From Leucobacter ruminantium (GTDB lineage Bacteria > Actinomycetota > Actinomycetes > Actinomycetales > Microbacteriaceae), in NCBI RefSeq assembly GCF_017565705.1, contig NZ_JAGDYL010000020.1:1-64000 (forward strand): a stretch of 64,000 bases of DNA. Reading direction: 5' to 3'. The notes beneath the pieces were generated by a model. It was not told where the DNA came from and did no database searches. It saw only the letters and a list, made by a program, of their open reading frames with translations. Both the position numbers and the translations under genes were made by a program. Shown in pieces: positions 40,223 through 49,087 of this stretch (its first letter is position 1; each line of letters begins with the position of its first letter).

Positions 40223-41439
40223 TCCTCCCCCGCTCCTTCGACGATGTCATCCGTATCGAAAGTGTCATCTGTGCCGAGAGAATCACTTTCATCCATGATC
40301 CTGCCGGCCTCGATGAGTGTCCGATTCCACTCGACCGAGTCGGGGACATCTTCCTCCACAGCGGCGGTGACGATCACCTGCTCGAATCCACTGACGGCCG
40401 ACATCAAGCGCTCTCTTCTTCCCCGATCGAGTTCGGCGAACACGTCGTCGAGAACGATCACGGGATCGCCGGCTGGAGACTCCTCGCGCAGGATGTTCGC
40501 GAGTGCCATCTTGAGTGACAGGGCGAACGACCACGATTCGCCGTGACTCGCATACCCCTTCACAGGAAGCGCGTTGAGGCCGAGCAGCAGATCATCACGA
40601 TGCGGCCCGATGAGCGTCACCCCGCGATCGATCTCTCGCGAACGAACCTCCTCGAGCGCCCGCCTGAAGTGCTCCATCAGTGTTTCACGTGAAACCTCGG
40701 CCAACTCCGACACGCCATCCGTTTCACGTGAAACATCCGTCTCGGAATAAACCGACTCGGAGATTCCCAGATCAGGGCGGTGATCCTGACCCACGAGCGC
40801 TTCATAGTCCGTGCGAAGTGCCGGAGTGAGATCTCTCACGAGTTCGCGTCTCGCCAGCATGATCTGCGAGCCATGCGTCACCAACTGGTCATCCCAGACC
40901 TCGAGCGCTGCGCCGAGCGACCGCACGCCGCTCTTCCGGGCCGACTTGAGGAGAGCCGTGCGTTGACGCACCACGCGCTCGTAATCGCTCAGCGTGCCTG
41001 CCGCAATCGGGTGACGAACGATGAGCGAGTCGTCGAGGAACCGGCGGCGACCCGCAGGATCTCCTCTGACGATGCCCAGGTCTTCCGGGACGAAGGCCAC
41101 AGACGCGAACCAGCGCATCAGTTCTCTCGGGCGTACGGGGTTTCGGTTCACAGACGCGCGATTCTGGCGATCCCTGTTGATCTGGATCTCGAGCAGCACG
41201 CTGCGGCCCGAGGCCTCCACACGCATCCGAGCACTCGCCTGATCGGCGCCGGCACGAATCAACGCTGCGTCGCCGCTGACACGATGGGAACGCAGCGTCG
41301 AGAAGTAGCCGATCGCCTCGACGAGGTTGGTCTTGCCCTGTCCATTTCGACCGATGATCAGGTTCGGCCCCTCGCACAGCGCGAGCTCCGCGGTGGGATA
41401 GTTCCTGAAATCGGTGAGGGAAAGATGCGCGACCCGCAT
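40219..41439 (-). CDS. recF: DNA replication and repair protein RecF
   Basis: 406 residues. Walker A is G30-RNGQGKT (LIIGRNGQGKTNLVEAIG), the ABC signature lies near SWSFALSLKMAL, and Walker B is VIVLDDVFAELD. RecF loads RecA at gaps in DNA. The segment at about 234-255 contains two V-S-R-E-T motifs, each encoded by an exact parS palindrome, making this part of the protein dependent on parS retention. It ends with ATGA overlap into DUF721 and begins 8 bp after dnaN. Confidence 0.95.
   Translation of the reverse strand: MRVAHLSLTDFRNYPTAELALCEGPNLIIGRNGQGKTNLVEAIGYFSTLRSHRVSGDAALIRAGADQASARMRVEASGRSVLLEIQINRDRQNRASVNRNPVRPRELMRWFASVAFVPEDLGIVRGDPAGRRRFLDDSLIVRHPIAAGTLSDYERVVRQRTALLKSARKSGVRSLGAALEVWDDQLVTHGSQIMLARRELVRDLTPALRTDYEALVGQDHRPDLGISESVYSETDVSRETDGVSELAEVSRETLMEHFRRALEEVRSREIDRGVTLIGPHRDDLLLGLNALPVKGYASHGESWSFALSLKMALANILREESPAGDPVIVLDDVFAELDRGRRERLMSAVSGFEQVIVTAAVEEDVPDSVEWNRTLIEAGRIMDESDSLGTDDTFDTDDIVEGAGEE
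40682..40695. promoter_or_regulatory. parS: parS site (inside recF)
   Basis: Exact GTTTCACGTGAAAC core of the ParB-binding consensus TGTTTCACGTGAAACA, with 15 of 16 consensus positions (TGTTTCACGTGAAACC). It is translated within recF as V-S-R-E-T. Confidence 0.9.
40721..40734. promoter_or_regulatory. parS: parS site (inside recF)
   Basis: Second exact GTTTCACGTGAAAC, 39 bp from the first and in the same recF frame; 16-mer CGTTTCACGTGAAACA. Close pairing of sites offers a strong ParB nucleation point next to the origin. Confidence 0.9.
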
Positions 41440-41447
41440 CGTCGCCC

Positions 41448-42590
41448 CTAGCGCAACAGCAGGTTGGGCTGCAGCAGGTAGCGGAAGCTCGCTTCGTCCG
41501 CCTCATCCTTGCTGCGCTGGCTCGTGATCAGGACCGGTCCGGGCTTGCCCGGATTGTCCGTGCGGGTGAAGGCGATGCGCGCGAACTCCGAATGCGTCGA
41601 ACGCAGTCCGTCGAGCAGGAACTGCGGCTTCAACGAGACCACCATCTCCTCACCGACAAGATGTGCATCGACCGTTTCCACCGCCTGTGCAGACTCGGTG
41701 CCGGCGGCCTCGAGCGTCACCGTTCCCTCGGAGAAGGAGAAGCGCAGGGCCGCCTCGCGCTCGAGCACGAGCCCGACTCGTCCGACGGCTTCCACGAGCT
41801 CCGCCGTGTTCACGACGGCGTAGTTGTCGACGCTTTCCGGGAAGAGGCGCCCGACGGGCGGATAATTGCCCTTGATCAGGAGAGAGGTCACCGTCTTGGA
41901 TCCACCGGTGAACGCCACGAGCTCACGATCCTCGTCCTTGACGATCGAGATCTGCACCTGGCCGTCACCCGAGAAAGTCTTGCCCACCTCCGTGACGATC
42001 TTCGAAGGCACGAGAGCGCTCAGCGCGCGCTGATCCGTCTGGTTCTCCCAGTCGATGCCGCGCGTCGCCACGCGATAGCGGTCGGTCGCGGTCAGCGTCA
42101 GCGAGTTCTCATCGACCTCGAACTGCACACCGGTGATGACCGGGGTGACGTCGTCCTTCGAAGCTGCGAGGGAGACCTGCCCGATAGCTTCTGCGAACAC
42201 GTCGGCGGGAACCGAGCCCGACACCGTGTCGACTCGAGGGATTTGGGGGAACTCCTCCACGGGCATCGCGGGCAGGCTGAAGGAGGCCGATCCGCACCGG
42301 ACCTCGACCCGCGTCTCCGCAAGCGATACCTCGACATCGGAGTGGGGCAGCCGCTGAGCGATCTCGCTGAGCAGGCGGCCGGAAACGAGGGCTCGACCCT
42401 CCTCCGCGACCGAGGCGGTCACCGAGGTGCGTGCCGAGACTTCGTAGTCGAACGACGATACCGTGAGCTGGTCGCCTTCAGCCACGATCAAGGCGCCGCT
42501 GAGCAGGGGCTGCGTGGGGCGCTGAGGAAGCAGCTTCACCGCGAAGGACACGGCGTCGCTGAATACGTCGCGGTTGACGGTGAATCGCAT
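41448..42590 (-). CDS. dnaN: DNA polymerase III beta clamp
   Basis: ATG 42590 has GGAGGA 5 nt upstream; the longer frame to 42671 lacks support. The 380-residue protein has three clamp domains, with MRFTVNRDVFSDAVSFAVKLLPQRPTQPLLSGALI at the start and the usual C-terminal segment PVLITSQ...FRYLLQPNLLLR. It is the sliding processivity factor. It lies between the origin and recF, as in most bacteria. Confidence 0.97.
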   Translation of the reverse strand: MRFTVNRDVFSDAVSFAVKLLPQRPTQPLLSGALIVAEGDQLTVSSFDYEVSARTSVTASVAEEGRALVSGRLLSEIAQRLPHSDVEVSLAETRVEVRCGSASFSLPAMPVEEFPQIPRVDTVSGSVPADVFAEAIGQVSLAASKDDVTPVITGVQFEVDENSLTLTATDRYRVATRGIDWENQTDQRALSALVPSKIVTEVGKTFSGDGQVQISIVKDEDRELVAFTGGSKTVTSLLIKGNYPPVGRLFPESVDNYAVVNTAELVEAVGRVGLVLEREAALRFSFSEGTVTLEAAGTESAQAVETVDAHLVGEEMVVSLKPQFLLDGLRSTHSEFARIAFTRTDNPGKPGPVLITSQRSKDEADEASFRYLLQPNLLLR

Positions 42591-43122
42591 CAGTTCCTCC
42601 CATACGTACGCGCAACGACATGAACCGCGTACCGGCCTCACAATCTTTGCATACTCGGGGAGATGGGGCATCCGGGGTTGTGATGTCGATGAGGACCGAC
42701 GGGGTTCGGTGCGATGCGGAGCGCGTTATCGAGTGACCGAAGAGAGAAGAAATTCTGTTAACAGTGTTAACGGCTGTGGAGAATGTGGATAACCTCCGAC
42801 AGGCGTTTCACCATAACGGAACTACAAAGATGTGAGTTGTTGGCGAGCGGTGGATGAGCCGCGATCCGCGTGAATACGGGGAAGTCGGAGCCGGGTGCCT
42901 CCTCCACAGGCTCCTCCGATCAATCCACAAATTTATGCGAGTTATCCCGAGTTATCCACAGGCCCCGGTGGATTGTGGATGGATATCGGCTCGGAGACGC
43001 GGAATCATGCCGGACTTCGCCGGTCGGAAAGTTGTGAGAGCGCGTGCACTTATGCCGGGTGCTCGAATGCGCGTCCGGAGCCGCTGTCGGCGAGTCGGGA
43101 GAGCCGACCCGGAGCAGACGCC
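42591..43122. other. probable oriC, dnaN-proximal part
   Basis: Non-coding region between dnaN and dnaA. Perfect DnaA boxes TTATCCACA occur at 42952-42960 (+) and 42784-42792 (- strand), with two-mismatch copies at 42921-42929, 42942-42950 and 42975-42983. An AT-rich stretch with GTTAACAGTGTTAAC lies at about 42758-42772. In actinobacteria oriC lies between dnaA and dnaN. The region is shortened on its right by an inserted 158-bp element. Confidence 0.8.
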
Positions 43123-43126
43123 CTAG

Positions 43127-43284
43127 GGCGTGTCTCGCAAATCCTCGCCTGCTGCGCGCGCCCGTTCGGGGCGCCTCGCTGCGTTGTCGTCGTCAGATTT
43201 ACATCCAGCAAACCGTCCTCCTCCGCCTTGCGAGGCACCCCGCCCAGGCGCTGCTCGCAACGGCAACGATTTACGAGACACGCC
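43127..43284. mobile_element. 158-bp MITE-like element with IS5-type ends, flanked by CTAG
   Basis: Terminal inverted repeats GGCGTGTCTCGCAAATC / GATTTACGAGACACGCC bound the element and CTAG flanks it on both sides (43123-43126 and 43285-43288). The outer bases equal the right end of the IS at 114-123. Inside, near-palindromic arms enclose a 51-nt core (43181-43231) that recurs in inverted orientation at 60801-60852. There is no coding capacity. The right CTAG contains the dnaA stop codon. Confidence 0.8.
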
Positions 43285-44748
43285 CTAGCGCGAGCCCTGC
43301 TTGATGCGCGTCGTGAGCTCGGTGACCTGGTTGTAGATGGATCGCCGCTCGGCGATCAACTGGGTGATCTTCTTGTGCGCGTACATCACCGTGGTGTGAT
43401 CGCGCCCGCCGAAGAGCTGACCGATCTTGGGAAGCGAGAGCGGGGTCAGCTCGCGGCAGAGATACATCGCGATCTGCCTGGCCGTCGCGATCTGCTGTGC
43501 GCGGGAGGGGCCGTAGAGCTCATCGACCGACAGATCGAAGTACTCGGCGGTGCGGCTGATGATGTCCGAGGGCTGCACCTCGTTGTCGGCGTCGAGCGTG
43601 ATGAGATCCTTCAGCACCGTGTGCACGAGCTGCATGTCGATGCGCTGCTGATTGAGGCTGGCATAGGCGGTGACCCGGATCAGCGTTCCCTCGAGCTCGC
43701 GGATGTTCGACGTGAACTTGCTCGCGATGAACTCGAGGATGCTGTGGTCGATCTCCAGGCCCTCGCGCTGCGCCTTCTTGCGCAGGATCGCGATGCGGGT
43801 CTCGAGGTCGGGGACCTGGATATCGGTCAGCAGCCCCCACTCGAAGCGGGAGAGCATGCGCTCCTCGAAGCCGCGCAGCTGCTTGGGCTGCACGTCGCTC
43901 GTGATCACGACCTGCTTGTTGTGGTCGTGCAGCGTGTTGAAGGTGTGGAAGAACGCCTCCTGCGTCTCGACCTTGTCCTGCAGGAACTGGATGTCGTCGA
44001 CGAGGAGGATGTCGACGCTGCGATAGCGGGCGTGGAATGCCGCACCCTGGTTGTTCGCGATCGAGTTGATGAAGTCGTTGGTGAAATCCTCGGAGCTCAC
44101 ATAGCGCACCCGCACGTCGGGGAAGAGCTCGCGGGCGTAGTGGCCGATCGCGTGGAGCAGGTGGGTCTTGCCCAGACCCGAGTCGCCGTAGATGAACAGC
44201 GGATTGTAGGCGCGAGCCGGCGCCTCTGCCACGGCCACCGCGGCCGCGTGGGCGAAGCGGTTCGACTGGCCGATGACAAAACTGTCGAAGCGGTACTTCT
44301 CGTTGAGTCGGCTGTCCACGCGCTCTTCGGCCCCGTGACGCGAGCGGGGCTCGTCGAGCGGGCGAAGATACTCCCCCCGCGTCGGCGCGGAGCCGCCAGT
44401 GCTGGACGGCGAAGCAGCAGATGCGGCGGGAGGAATATCCGCAGCGGGCGGGGTTTCGGGCTCCGCATCGAGTACCGGATGCGCGTCCTCATCCACCAGA
44501 ACGATGAAGCTCTCGATGCCCGCCGCCTCGGGAACACCGGCGAGCGCCGTCATGATGGCGGGGCGCAGCCGGGTCTCCAGAAGCTTCAGGGTGAACTCGA
44601 GCGGCACCGCGAGGTAGAGGGTGCCGGCGGCGACGCCGCGCGGTACGGCAAGGCCGAGGTGCGCGCCGAGCGTGCGGCCCACGGCGGGGTCTTCCATCAC
44701 GGCCTGAGTCACCTTGACCCAGACTTCCTGTACCTCGTCCTCAGTCAT
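43285..44748 (-). CDS. dnaA: chromosomal replication initiator DnaA
   Basis: 487 residues with the four DnaA domains: N-terminal DnaB-interaction domain (1-85), a Pro/Ala-rich linker (about 95-140), AAA+ domain with Walker A G188-DSGLGKT and Walker B ILLVDDIQ (247-254), and the C-terminal HTH with the signature [15 protein letters not shown] near 447-461. It melts oriC and loads DnaB. The TAG stop lies in the CTAG that borders the inserted element, so the coding sequence is just intact. Confidence 0.97.
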   Translation of the reverse strand: MTEDEVQEVWVKVTQAVMEDPAVGRTLGAHLGLAVPRGVAAGTLYLAVPLEFTLKLLETRLRPAIMTALAGVPEAAGIESFIVLVDEDAHPVLDAEPETPPAADIPPAASAASPSSTGGSAPTRGEYLRPLDEPRSRHGAEERVDSRLNEKYRFDSFVIGQSNRFAHAAAVAVAEAPARAYNPLFIYGDSGLGKTHLLHAIGHYARELFPDVRVRYVSSEDFTNDFINSIANNQGAAFHARYRSVDILLVDDIQFLQDKVETQEAFFHTFNTLHDHNKQVVITSDVQPKQLRGFEERMLSRFEWGLLTDIQVPDLETRIAILRKKAQREGLEIDHSILEFIASKFTSNIRELEGTLIRVTAYASLNQQRIDMQLVHTVLKDLITLDADNEVQPSDIISRTAEYFDLSVDELYGPSRAQQIATARQIAMYLCRELTPLSLPKIGQLFGGRDHTTVMYAHKKITQLIAERRSIYNQVTELTTRIKQGSR

Positions 44749-45153
44749 CCGCTCACTCTTGTCTCAGCGGGAGCCGAATCAGACTATCCGCAGGGTTATC
44801 CACAGCTCGTAGGCGCGCGAACCCCGTGTTCGCAAGGGATCCGGCTCGAGCGCGAGGGGCTTCGGATCACGTTAGTCACAGATTTGTCCACAGGCAAGTC
44901 GTCGTGACATCATCGCCGGAGCGACGCACCCGGCCGACGGTCCCCCGCTCGGCGCCGCACGACAACTTTGACGACCGTGAGAATCTCGCGTAGAGTAAAT
45001 ACCTTGTATGGGCGACATATGCCTGGTGCTCTGCGCCGGTGCAAGCCGCGGACGAGCGCACAGCGCGATTCCTGAGCCCCGAGCGTCCTGCAGATCCGAC
45101 TTCCTCGTCGCCACGAGCCTCGGGGATCTGTTCCATAAGTCACGGAGTCTTTC
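44749..45153. other. dnaA-rpmH divergent intergenic region
   Basis: 405 bp. A perfect DnaA box TTATCCACA lies at 44796-44804 and a one-mismatch box TTGTCCACA at 44884-44892, consistent with DnaA autoregulation or a second origin module. The rightward rpmH promoter is at 44968-44996. No gene is present. Confidence 0.75.
44968..44996 (+). promoter_or_regulatory. rpmH promoter
   Basis: TTGACG at 44968-44973 and TAGAGT at 44991-44996 with an exact 17-bp spacer, a strong sigma-70-type promoter about 160 nt upstream of rpmH, leaving a leader of about 150 nt. Confidence 0.75.
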
Positions 45154-45291
45154 ATGAGCAAGCGTACTTTCCAGCCCAACAACCGCCGCCGCGCCAAGGT
45201 CCACGGCTTCCGCGCCCGCATGCGCACCCGCGCCGGCCGCGCGATCGTCTCCGCTCGCCGCGGCAAGGGCCGTTCGAAGCTCACGGCGTAA
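45154..45291 (+). CDS. rpmH: 50S ribosomal protein L34
   Basis: 45 residues: [19 protein letters not shown]..., then [20 protein letters not shown]. This is the complete L34, extremely basic, which binds 23S rRNA. It opens the rightward rpmH-rnpA-yidD-yidC-jag-rsmG-parAB series, in the standard order opposite dnaA. CACGGAG stands about 8 nt before the ATG. Confidence 0.97.
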   Translation: MSKRTFQPNNRRRAKVHGFRARMRTRAGRAIVSARRGKGRSKLTA

Positions 45292-45309
45292 GCCCGATTC
45301 CCCGCGGTC

Positions 45310-45696
45310 ATGCCTGCGTGGCAGCACCGGGTCACCCGGGGAGACGATTACCGGCGCACAGTGCGAACCGGCAGCCGCGTGGGTGGTGCATACTGCATCG
45401 TCCACGCGGTTTTGCGTTCCCCCGGCGAACCGGCTCGCTTCGGCTTCATCGTCTCGAAGGCCGTGGGCGGTGCCGTCGTGCGCAATCTGGTCAGGAGGCG
45501 GCTGAAGACGATCGTCGAACGCCGACTCGCCGCGGGCTTCGCTGGTTATGACGTCGTCATCCGCGCACTGCCGGCGAGCGCCGACGCCCCGTTCTCGGAG
45601 TTGGAGCGCGAGGTGGGCCGATCCCTCACCCGCGTGATCGAGCGGGTCGGCCGCGCAGACGGCGCGGACCCCGACCGGGAGCGACGACCGGTATGA
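45310..45696 (+). CDS. rnpA: ribonuclease P protein component
   Basis: 128 residues with the RNase P protein signature near 57-67 (VVRNLVRRRLK) and FGFIVSKAVG before it. It supports the catalytic RNA in 5'-end maturation of tRNAs. It starts 18 bp after rpmH and overlaps yidD by 4 bp (ATGA). The C-terminal tail (GADPDRERRPV) is longer and more polar than in E. coli. Confidence 0.93.
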   Translation: MPAWQHRVTRGDDYRRTVRTGSRVGGAYCIVHAVLRSPGEPARFGFIVSKAVGGAVVRNLVRRRLKTIVERRLAAGFAGYDVVIRALPASADAPFSELEREVGRSLTRVIERVGRADGADPDRERRPV

Positions 45697-46001
45697 GCCG
45701 GACTCTGCTCGAGATCTGGCTGCTGCCGAGGAACCTGGCGATCGGCATCATGCACCTCTACCGCCGTCTGATCTCGCCGCTCTACGGCCAGGTCTGCAGA
45801 TACCATCCATCCTGTTCCAGGTATTCTCTTGAGGCGTACCAGCAACGCGGATTCCTCGTCGGGCTCGCCCTGACCGTCTGGCGTCTGCTGCGATGCAACC
45901 CCTTCACTCCGGGCGGCATCGACGACGTGCCCCCAGGGCTGCGTCCGATCTTCACCATCAACTCCCGCGGCTTCGTCCGCCCCCAAGACCGAAAGGCCTA
46001 A
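45693..46001 (+). CDS. yidD: membrane protein insertion efficiency factor YidD
   Basis: 102 residues. The family motif RRLISPLYGQVCRYHPSCSRYSLEAYQQRG, with its conserved cysteines (read in part here), is present at about residues 25-54, followed by RLLRCNPFTPGGIDDVP. YidD assists YidC-dependent insertion of membrane proteins. The start overlaps rnpA, and yidC begins 4 bp after its end. Confidence 0.95.
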   Translation: MSRTLLEIWLLPRNLAIGIMHLYRRLISPLYGQVCRYHPSCSRYSLEAYQQRGFLVGLALTVWRLLRCNPFTPGGIDDVPPGLRPIFTINSRGFVRPQDRKA

Positions 46002-46005
46002 CCCG

Positions 46006-46953
46006 GTGCAATTCTTCGAGACCATACTCTGGCCGCTGCGCTGGCTCGTCGAGCTGGTGCTGTGGGCTTGGCACTGGCTGTTCACCGCGATCGGGATGGA
46101 TCCCGCATCCGGCGTGACGTGGGTGCTCTCCATCATCGGCCTCGTCGTCGTCGTGCGCTCGGCGCTCATCCCGGTGACGGTGCGCCAGATCAAGTCGCAG
46201 CGGCGCATGATGGATCTGGCCCCTGAGATGAAGAAGATCCAGGACAAGTACAAGGGCAAGAAGGACCAGTTCTCGCGCGAGGCCATGAGCCGCGAGACGA
46301 TGGCCCTGTACAAGAAGCACGGGACCAACCCGTTCGCCTCGTGCCTGCCGATCCTCATCCAGATGCCCGTGTTCTTCTCCCTGTTCTACGTGCTGCGGCA
46401 CGCAGCGGAGAAGACGACCGGCATCGGCTTCATGGATGCTCGGCTCACCGAGAGCTTCAACGCCGCGTCCATCTTCGGCGCTCCCCTGAAGATGACCTTC
46501 ACCCAGGGCTGGGAGTCGGGCAACTGGATGGTCGTGACGCTGCTCGGCACGATCATGGTCCTGATGATCGCCTCGCAGTTCTTCACCCAGCTGCAGATCA
46601 TGTCGAAGAACGTCTCCGACGAGACGAAGCAGTCGTCGATGTACCGCCAGCAGAAGATCATGCTGTACATCATCCCCTTCGCCTTCCTCTTCTCGGGCGT
46701 CGCATTCCCCCTCGCTCTCAACATCTACTGGTTCACCTCGAACCTGTGGACCATGGGCCAGCAGTACATCGTGATCCGCAACATGCCTACCCCGGGCAGC
46801 GACGCCTGGCGAGCACGCCAGGCGCGGCTGAAGGCCAAGGGTAAGCTGAGCGATGACGAGAAGCAGGCCGACGATGCGGGCAAGGGATCCACCTCGCCGC
46901 AGGGGCAGCGCCAGCAGCCGATGAGCGCGAAGCGCGCCAAGAAGAAGAAGTGA
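46006..46953 (+). CDS. yidC: membrane protein insertase YidC
   Basis: GTG start at 46006, with GACCGAAAGG-type sequence upstream. 315 residues with five hydrophobic segments beginning at about residues 12-30 and 40-60 (VLSIIGLVVVVRSALIPVTV). The conserved arginine of the hydrophilic groove is in VRSALIPVTVRQIK, and the C-terminus is Lys-rich (AKRAKKKK), typical of ribosome-binding tails. It inserts membrane proteins alone or with Sec. Confidence 0.95.
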   Translation: MQFFETILWPLRWLVELVLWAWHWLFTAIGMDPASGVTWVLSIIGLVVVVRSALIPVTVRQIKSQRRMMDLAPEMKKIQDKYKGKKDQFSREAMSRETMALYKKHGTNPFASCLPILIQMPVFFSLFYVLRHAAEKTTGIGFMDARLTESFNAASIFGAPLKMTFTQGWESGNWMVVTLLGTIMVLMIASQFFTQLQIMSKNVSDETKQSSMYRQQKIMLYIIPFAFLFSGVAFPLALNIYWFTSNLWTMGQQYIVIRNMPTPGSDAWRARQARLKAKGKLSDDEKQADDAGKGSTSPQGQRQQPMSAKRAKKKK

Positions 46954-46960
46954 GAGCACT

Positions 46961-47461
46961 GTGAGCACTGATCGCGCAGCCGCTGCCGAGCCGACCGAGC
47001 TGAGCCTGCAGGATCTCGAGGCCGATGGCGACCTCGCGGCCGACTACATCGAGGCACTGCTCGACATCGCCGACCTCGACGGCGACATCGACATCGACGT
47101 CGCGGGCGGCCGCGCCTACGTCTCGGTGACCGGCGGCGATGAGGAGCTCGACCGCATCGCGACCCCCGACACCGTGCAGGCGCTGCAAGACCTCACCCGC
47201 CTCGCCGTGCAGGCGAAGACGGGCCGCTTCACCCGCCTCGTGATCGACATCGGCGGCTCGCGCGATGCCCGTGCGGCGGAGCTCAGCAGCATGGTCGACG
47301 CCGCCGTCGCGCAGATCGCGGCCGGCCGCGAGGAGGTCGAGCTCGAGCCGATGTCGTCGTACGAGCGCAAGCTGGTGCACGACGAGGTCGCCGAGCGCGG
47401 CTACTTCTCGGAGTCGAGGGGCGAGGGCCGCAGCCGTCGTCTCATCATCAGCCGAGGCTGA
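46961..47461 (+). CDS. jag: Jag/KhpB-like R3H RNA-binding protein
   Basis: GTG start 7 bp after yidC. 166 residues with a KH-like central part (DIDVAGGRAYVSVTGGDEELDRIATPDTVQALQDL) and a C-terminal R3H domain whose motif is E-P-M-S-S-Y-E-R-K-L-V-H (about 128-139). KhpB/Jag proteins bind small and messenger RNAs and affect cell elongation. The extra N-terminal Jag domain is absent or short, as usual in actinobacteria. Confidence 0.9.
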   Translation: MSTDRAAAAEPTELSLQDLEADGDLAADYIEALLDIADLDGDIDIDVAGGRAYVSVTGGDEELDRIATPDTVQALQDLTRLAVQAKTGRFTRLVIDIGGSRDARAAELSSMVDAAVAQIAAGREEVELEPMSSYERKLVHDEVAERGYFSESRGEGRSRRLIISRG

Positions 47462-47474
47462 TGCCGTCGTGGTC

Positions 47475-47488
47475 GTTTCACGTGAAAC
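47475..47488. promoter_or_regulatory. parS: parS site between jag and rsmG
   Basis: Exact GTTTCACGTGAAAC, 16-mer CGTTTCACGTGAAACG, in the 75-bp gap between jag and rsmG and about 0.7 kb before parA. The same palindrome occurs twice in recF. Confidence 0.92.
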
Positions 47489-47536
47489 GACCCCCGCGCA
47501 ACGCGTCGCCGTTCGGCGGCCGTGAGGAGGATCCCT

Positions 47537-48184
47537 GTGGAGCAGCAAGCGCTGATCGAGGCCGAGCCTGTCGCCGCGGCCGAGCTGGCCGGCGATCGCA
47601 TCGGGGTGCTGCGCGATTTCGCGAGGGATCTCGGCGAGCGCGGCGAGGAACTCGGTCTCATCGGGCCCCTCGAACCGCCCCGGCTCTGGACGCGGCACCT
47701 GCTGAACTCCGCGGTGCTCGCCCCGCTGGTCGAGAGCGGCGCTCGGGTCGCCGACATCGGCACCGGAGGCGGCATGCCCGGTCTGGTGCTCGCCATCGTG
47801 CGACCCGATGCCCGATTCCTGCTCATCGAGCCGATGGAGCGCAGGTGCGCCTGGCTGAATTCTCAGATCGAACGACTCGGCCTCGAGAACGTCGAGGTGC
47901 GCCGCGGCAGAGCCGAGGAGTTCCACGGGGCGTTCGAGGTCGACCAGGTCACGGCGCGCGCGGTGACCGCGCTGCGCAAGCTCGTACCGCTCACCGCTCC
48001 CCTGCTGCGCGACGGCGGGGAGATGCTCTTCCTCAAGGGCACCTCGGTCGAGGAGGAGATCCGCACCGCCGAGAAGGCGCTGCGCAAGCATCGCGTGCGC
48101 GACGTCGCGGTCGAGGAGCTCGGAGCCGGACTGCTGGCCGAGACCACGCGCGTATTTCGGGCTAGGGTAGGGAGCCATGGCTGA
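47537..48184 (+). CDS. rsmG: 16S rRNA (guanine-N7) methyltransferase
   Basis: The GTG start at 47537 follows AGGAGG by 6 nt; the upstream GTG at 47522 overlaps that site. 215 residues with the SAM motif VADIGTGGGMPGLVLAIV (near residue 70) and FLLIEPMERRCAWLNSQI. RsmG methylates G527 of 16S rRNA; loss gives low-level streptomycin resistance. The end overlaps parA by 8 bp. Confidence 0.93.
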   Translation: MEQQALIEAEPVAAAELAGDRIGVLRDFARDLGERGEELGLIGPLEPPRLWTRHLLNSAVLAPLVESGARVADIGTGGGMPGLVLAIVRPDARFLLIEPMERRCAWLNSQIERLGLENVEVRRGRAEEFHGAFEVDQVTARAVTALRKLVPLTAPLLRDGGEMLFLKGTSVEEEIRTAEKALRKHRVRDVAVEELGAGLLAETTRVFRARVGSHG

Positions 48185-49082
48185 AGTGGAAAGCTCCCTC
48201 GTAGGCGACCACCTCGTCGACAAGGTGCGGCGCCGACGGCGGCTCGCCGAACTGGTCTCTCCGCTGCCCTCCGAGACCCGCATCATCACCGTCTCGAATC
48301 AGAAGGGCGGCGTCGGCAAGACCACCACGACGGTGAACCTCGCCTCAGCCCTCGCTCGACGGGGAGCCCGCGTGCTCGTCATCGACCTCGACCCGCAGGG
48401 CAACGCCTCGACAGCCCTCGGCGTGCCCCACCGACCGGAGGTCACCAGTGTCTACGACGTGCTGCTCGGAGACAGCAGCCTGCATGACGCGCTGCAGCCG
48501 ACGACCGATCACGAGAACCTCAGCTGCGTTCCCTCGACGATCAACCTCGCGGGGGCCGAGATCGAACTGGTCTCGCTCGTCGCGCGCGAGCAGCGCCTGC
48601 GCACCGCCATCGAGGCCTTCCTGAGCGAATCGGAAGAGCGCTTCCACTACATCTTCATCGATTGCCCGCCGTCGCTGGGGCTGCTCACCGTCAACGCCTT
48701 CGTCGCGGCGAGCGAGGTGCTCATCCCCATCCAGTGCGAGTACTACGCACTCGAGGGACTGAGCCAGCTGCTCGGCAACATCCAGCTCATCCAGAAGCAC
48801 CTGAACCCCGTGCTGCGGGTCTCGACCATCGTGCTGACCATGTACGACGCGCGTACCAACCTGGCGCAGGAGGTGGCGGGCGAGGTGCGCTCGCATTTCC
48901 CGTCGGAGGTGCTGAACGCCGTGATCCCCCGTTCGGTGCGGATCTCGGAGGCGCCCAGCTACGGCCAGACCGTGCACGCCTACGACGGGGGCTCGATCGG
49001 TGCGATCGCCTACCTCGAGGCCGCCGCGGAGATCGCGGAGCGCGGGGCCGCGAGCGAGACTCAGAAGAACGAAGGAGCATAG
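48177..49082 (+). CDS. parA: chromosome partitioning ATPase ParA
   Basis: 301 residues. Deviant Walker A K43-GGVGKTTT, followed by VLVIDLDPQGNASTALG and Walker B FIDCPPSLGLLTV. A basic N-terminus (RRRRRLAEL) fits non-specific DNA binding. It moves ParB-parS complexes away from the division site. It overlaps rsmG and stops 5 bp before parB. Confidence 0.95.
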   Translation: MAEVESSLVGDHLVDKVRRRRRLAELVSPLPSETRIITVSNQKGGVGKTTTTVNLASALARRGARVLVIDLDPQGNASTALGVPHRPEVTSVYDVLLGDSSLHDALQPTTDHENLSCVPSTINLAGAEIELVSLVAREQRLRTAIEAFLSESEERFHYIFIDCPPSLGLLTVNAFVAASEVLIPIQCEYYALEGLSQLLGNIQLIQKHLNPVLRVSTIVLTMYDARTNLAQEVAGEVRSHFPSEVLNAVIPRSVRISEAPSYGQTVHAYDGGSIGAIAYLEAAAEIAERGAASETQKNEGA

Positions 49083-49087
49083 GAACG

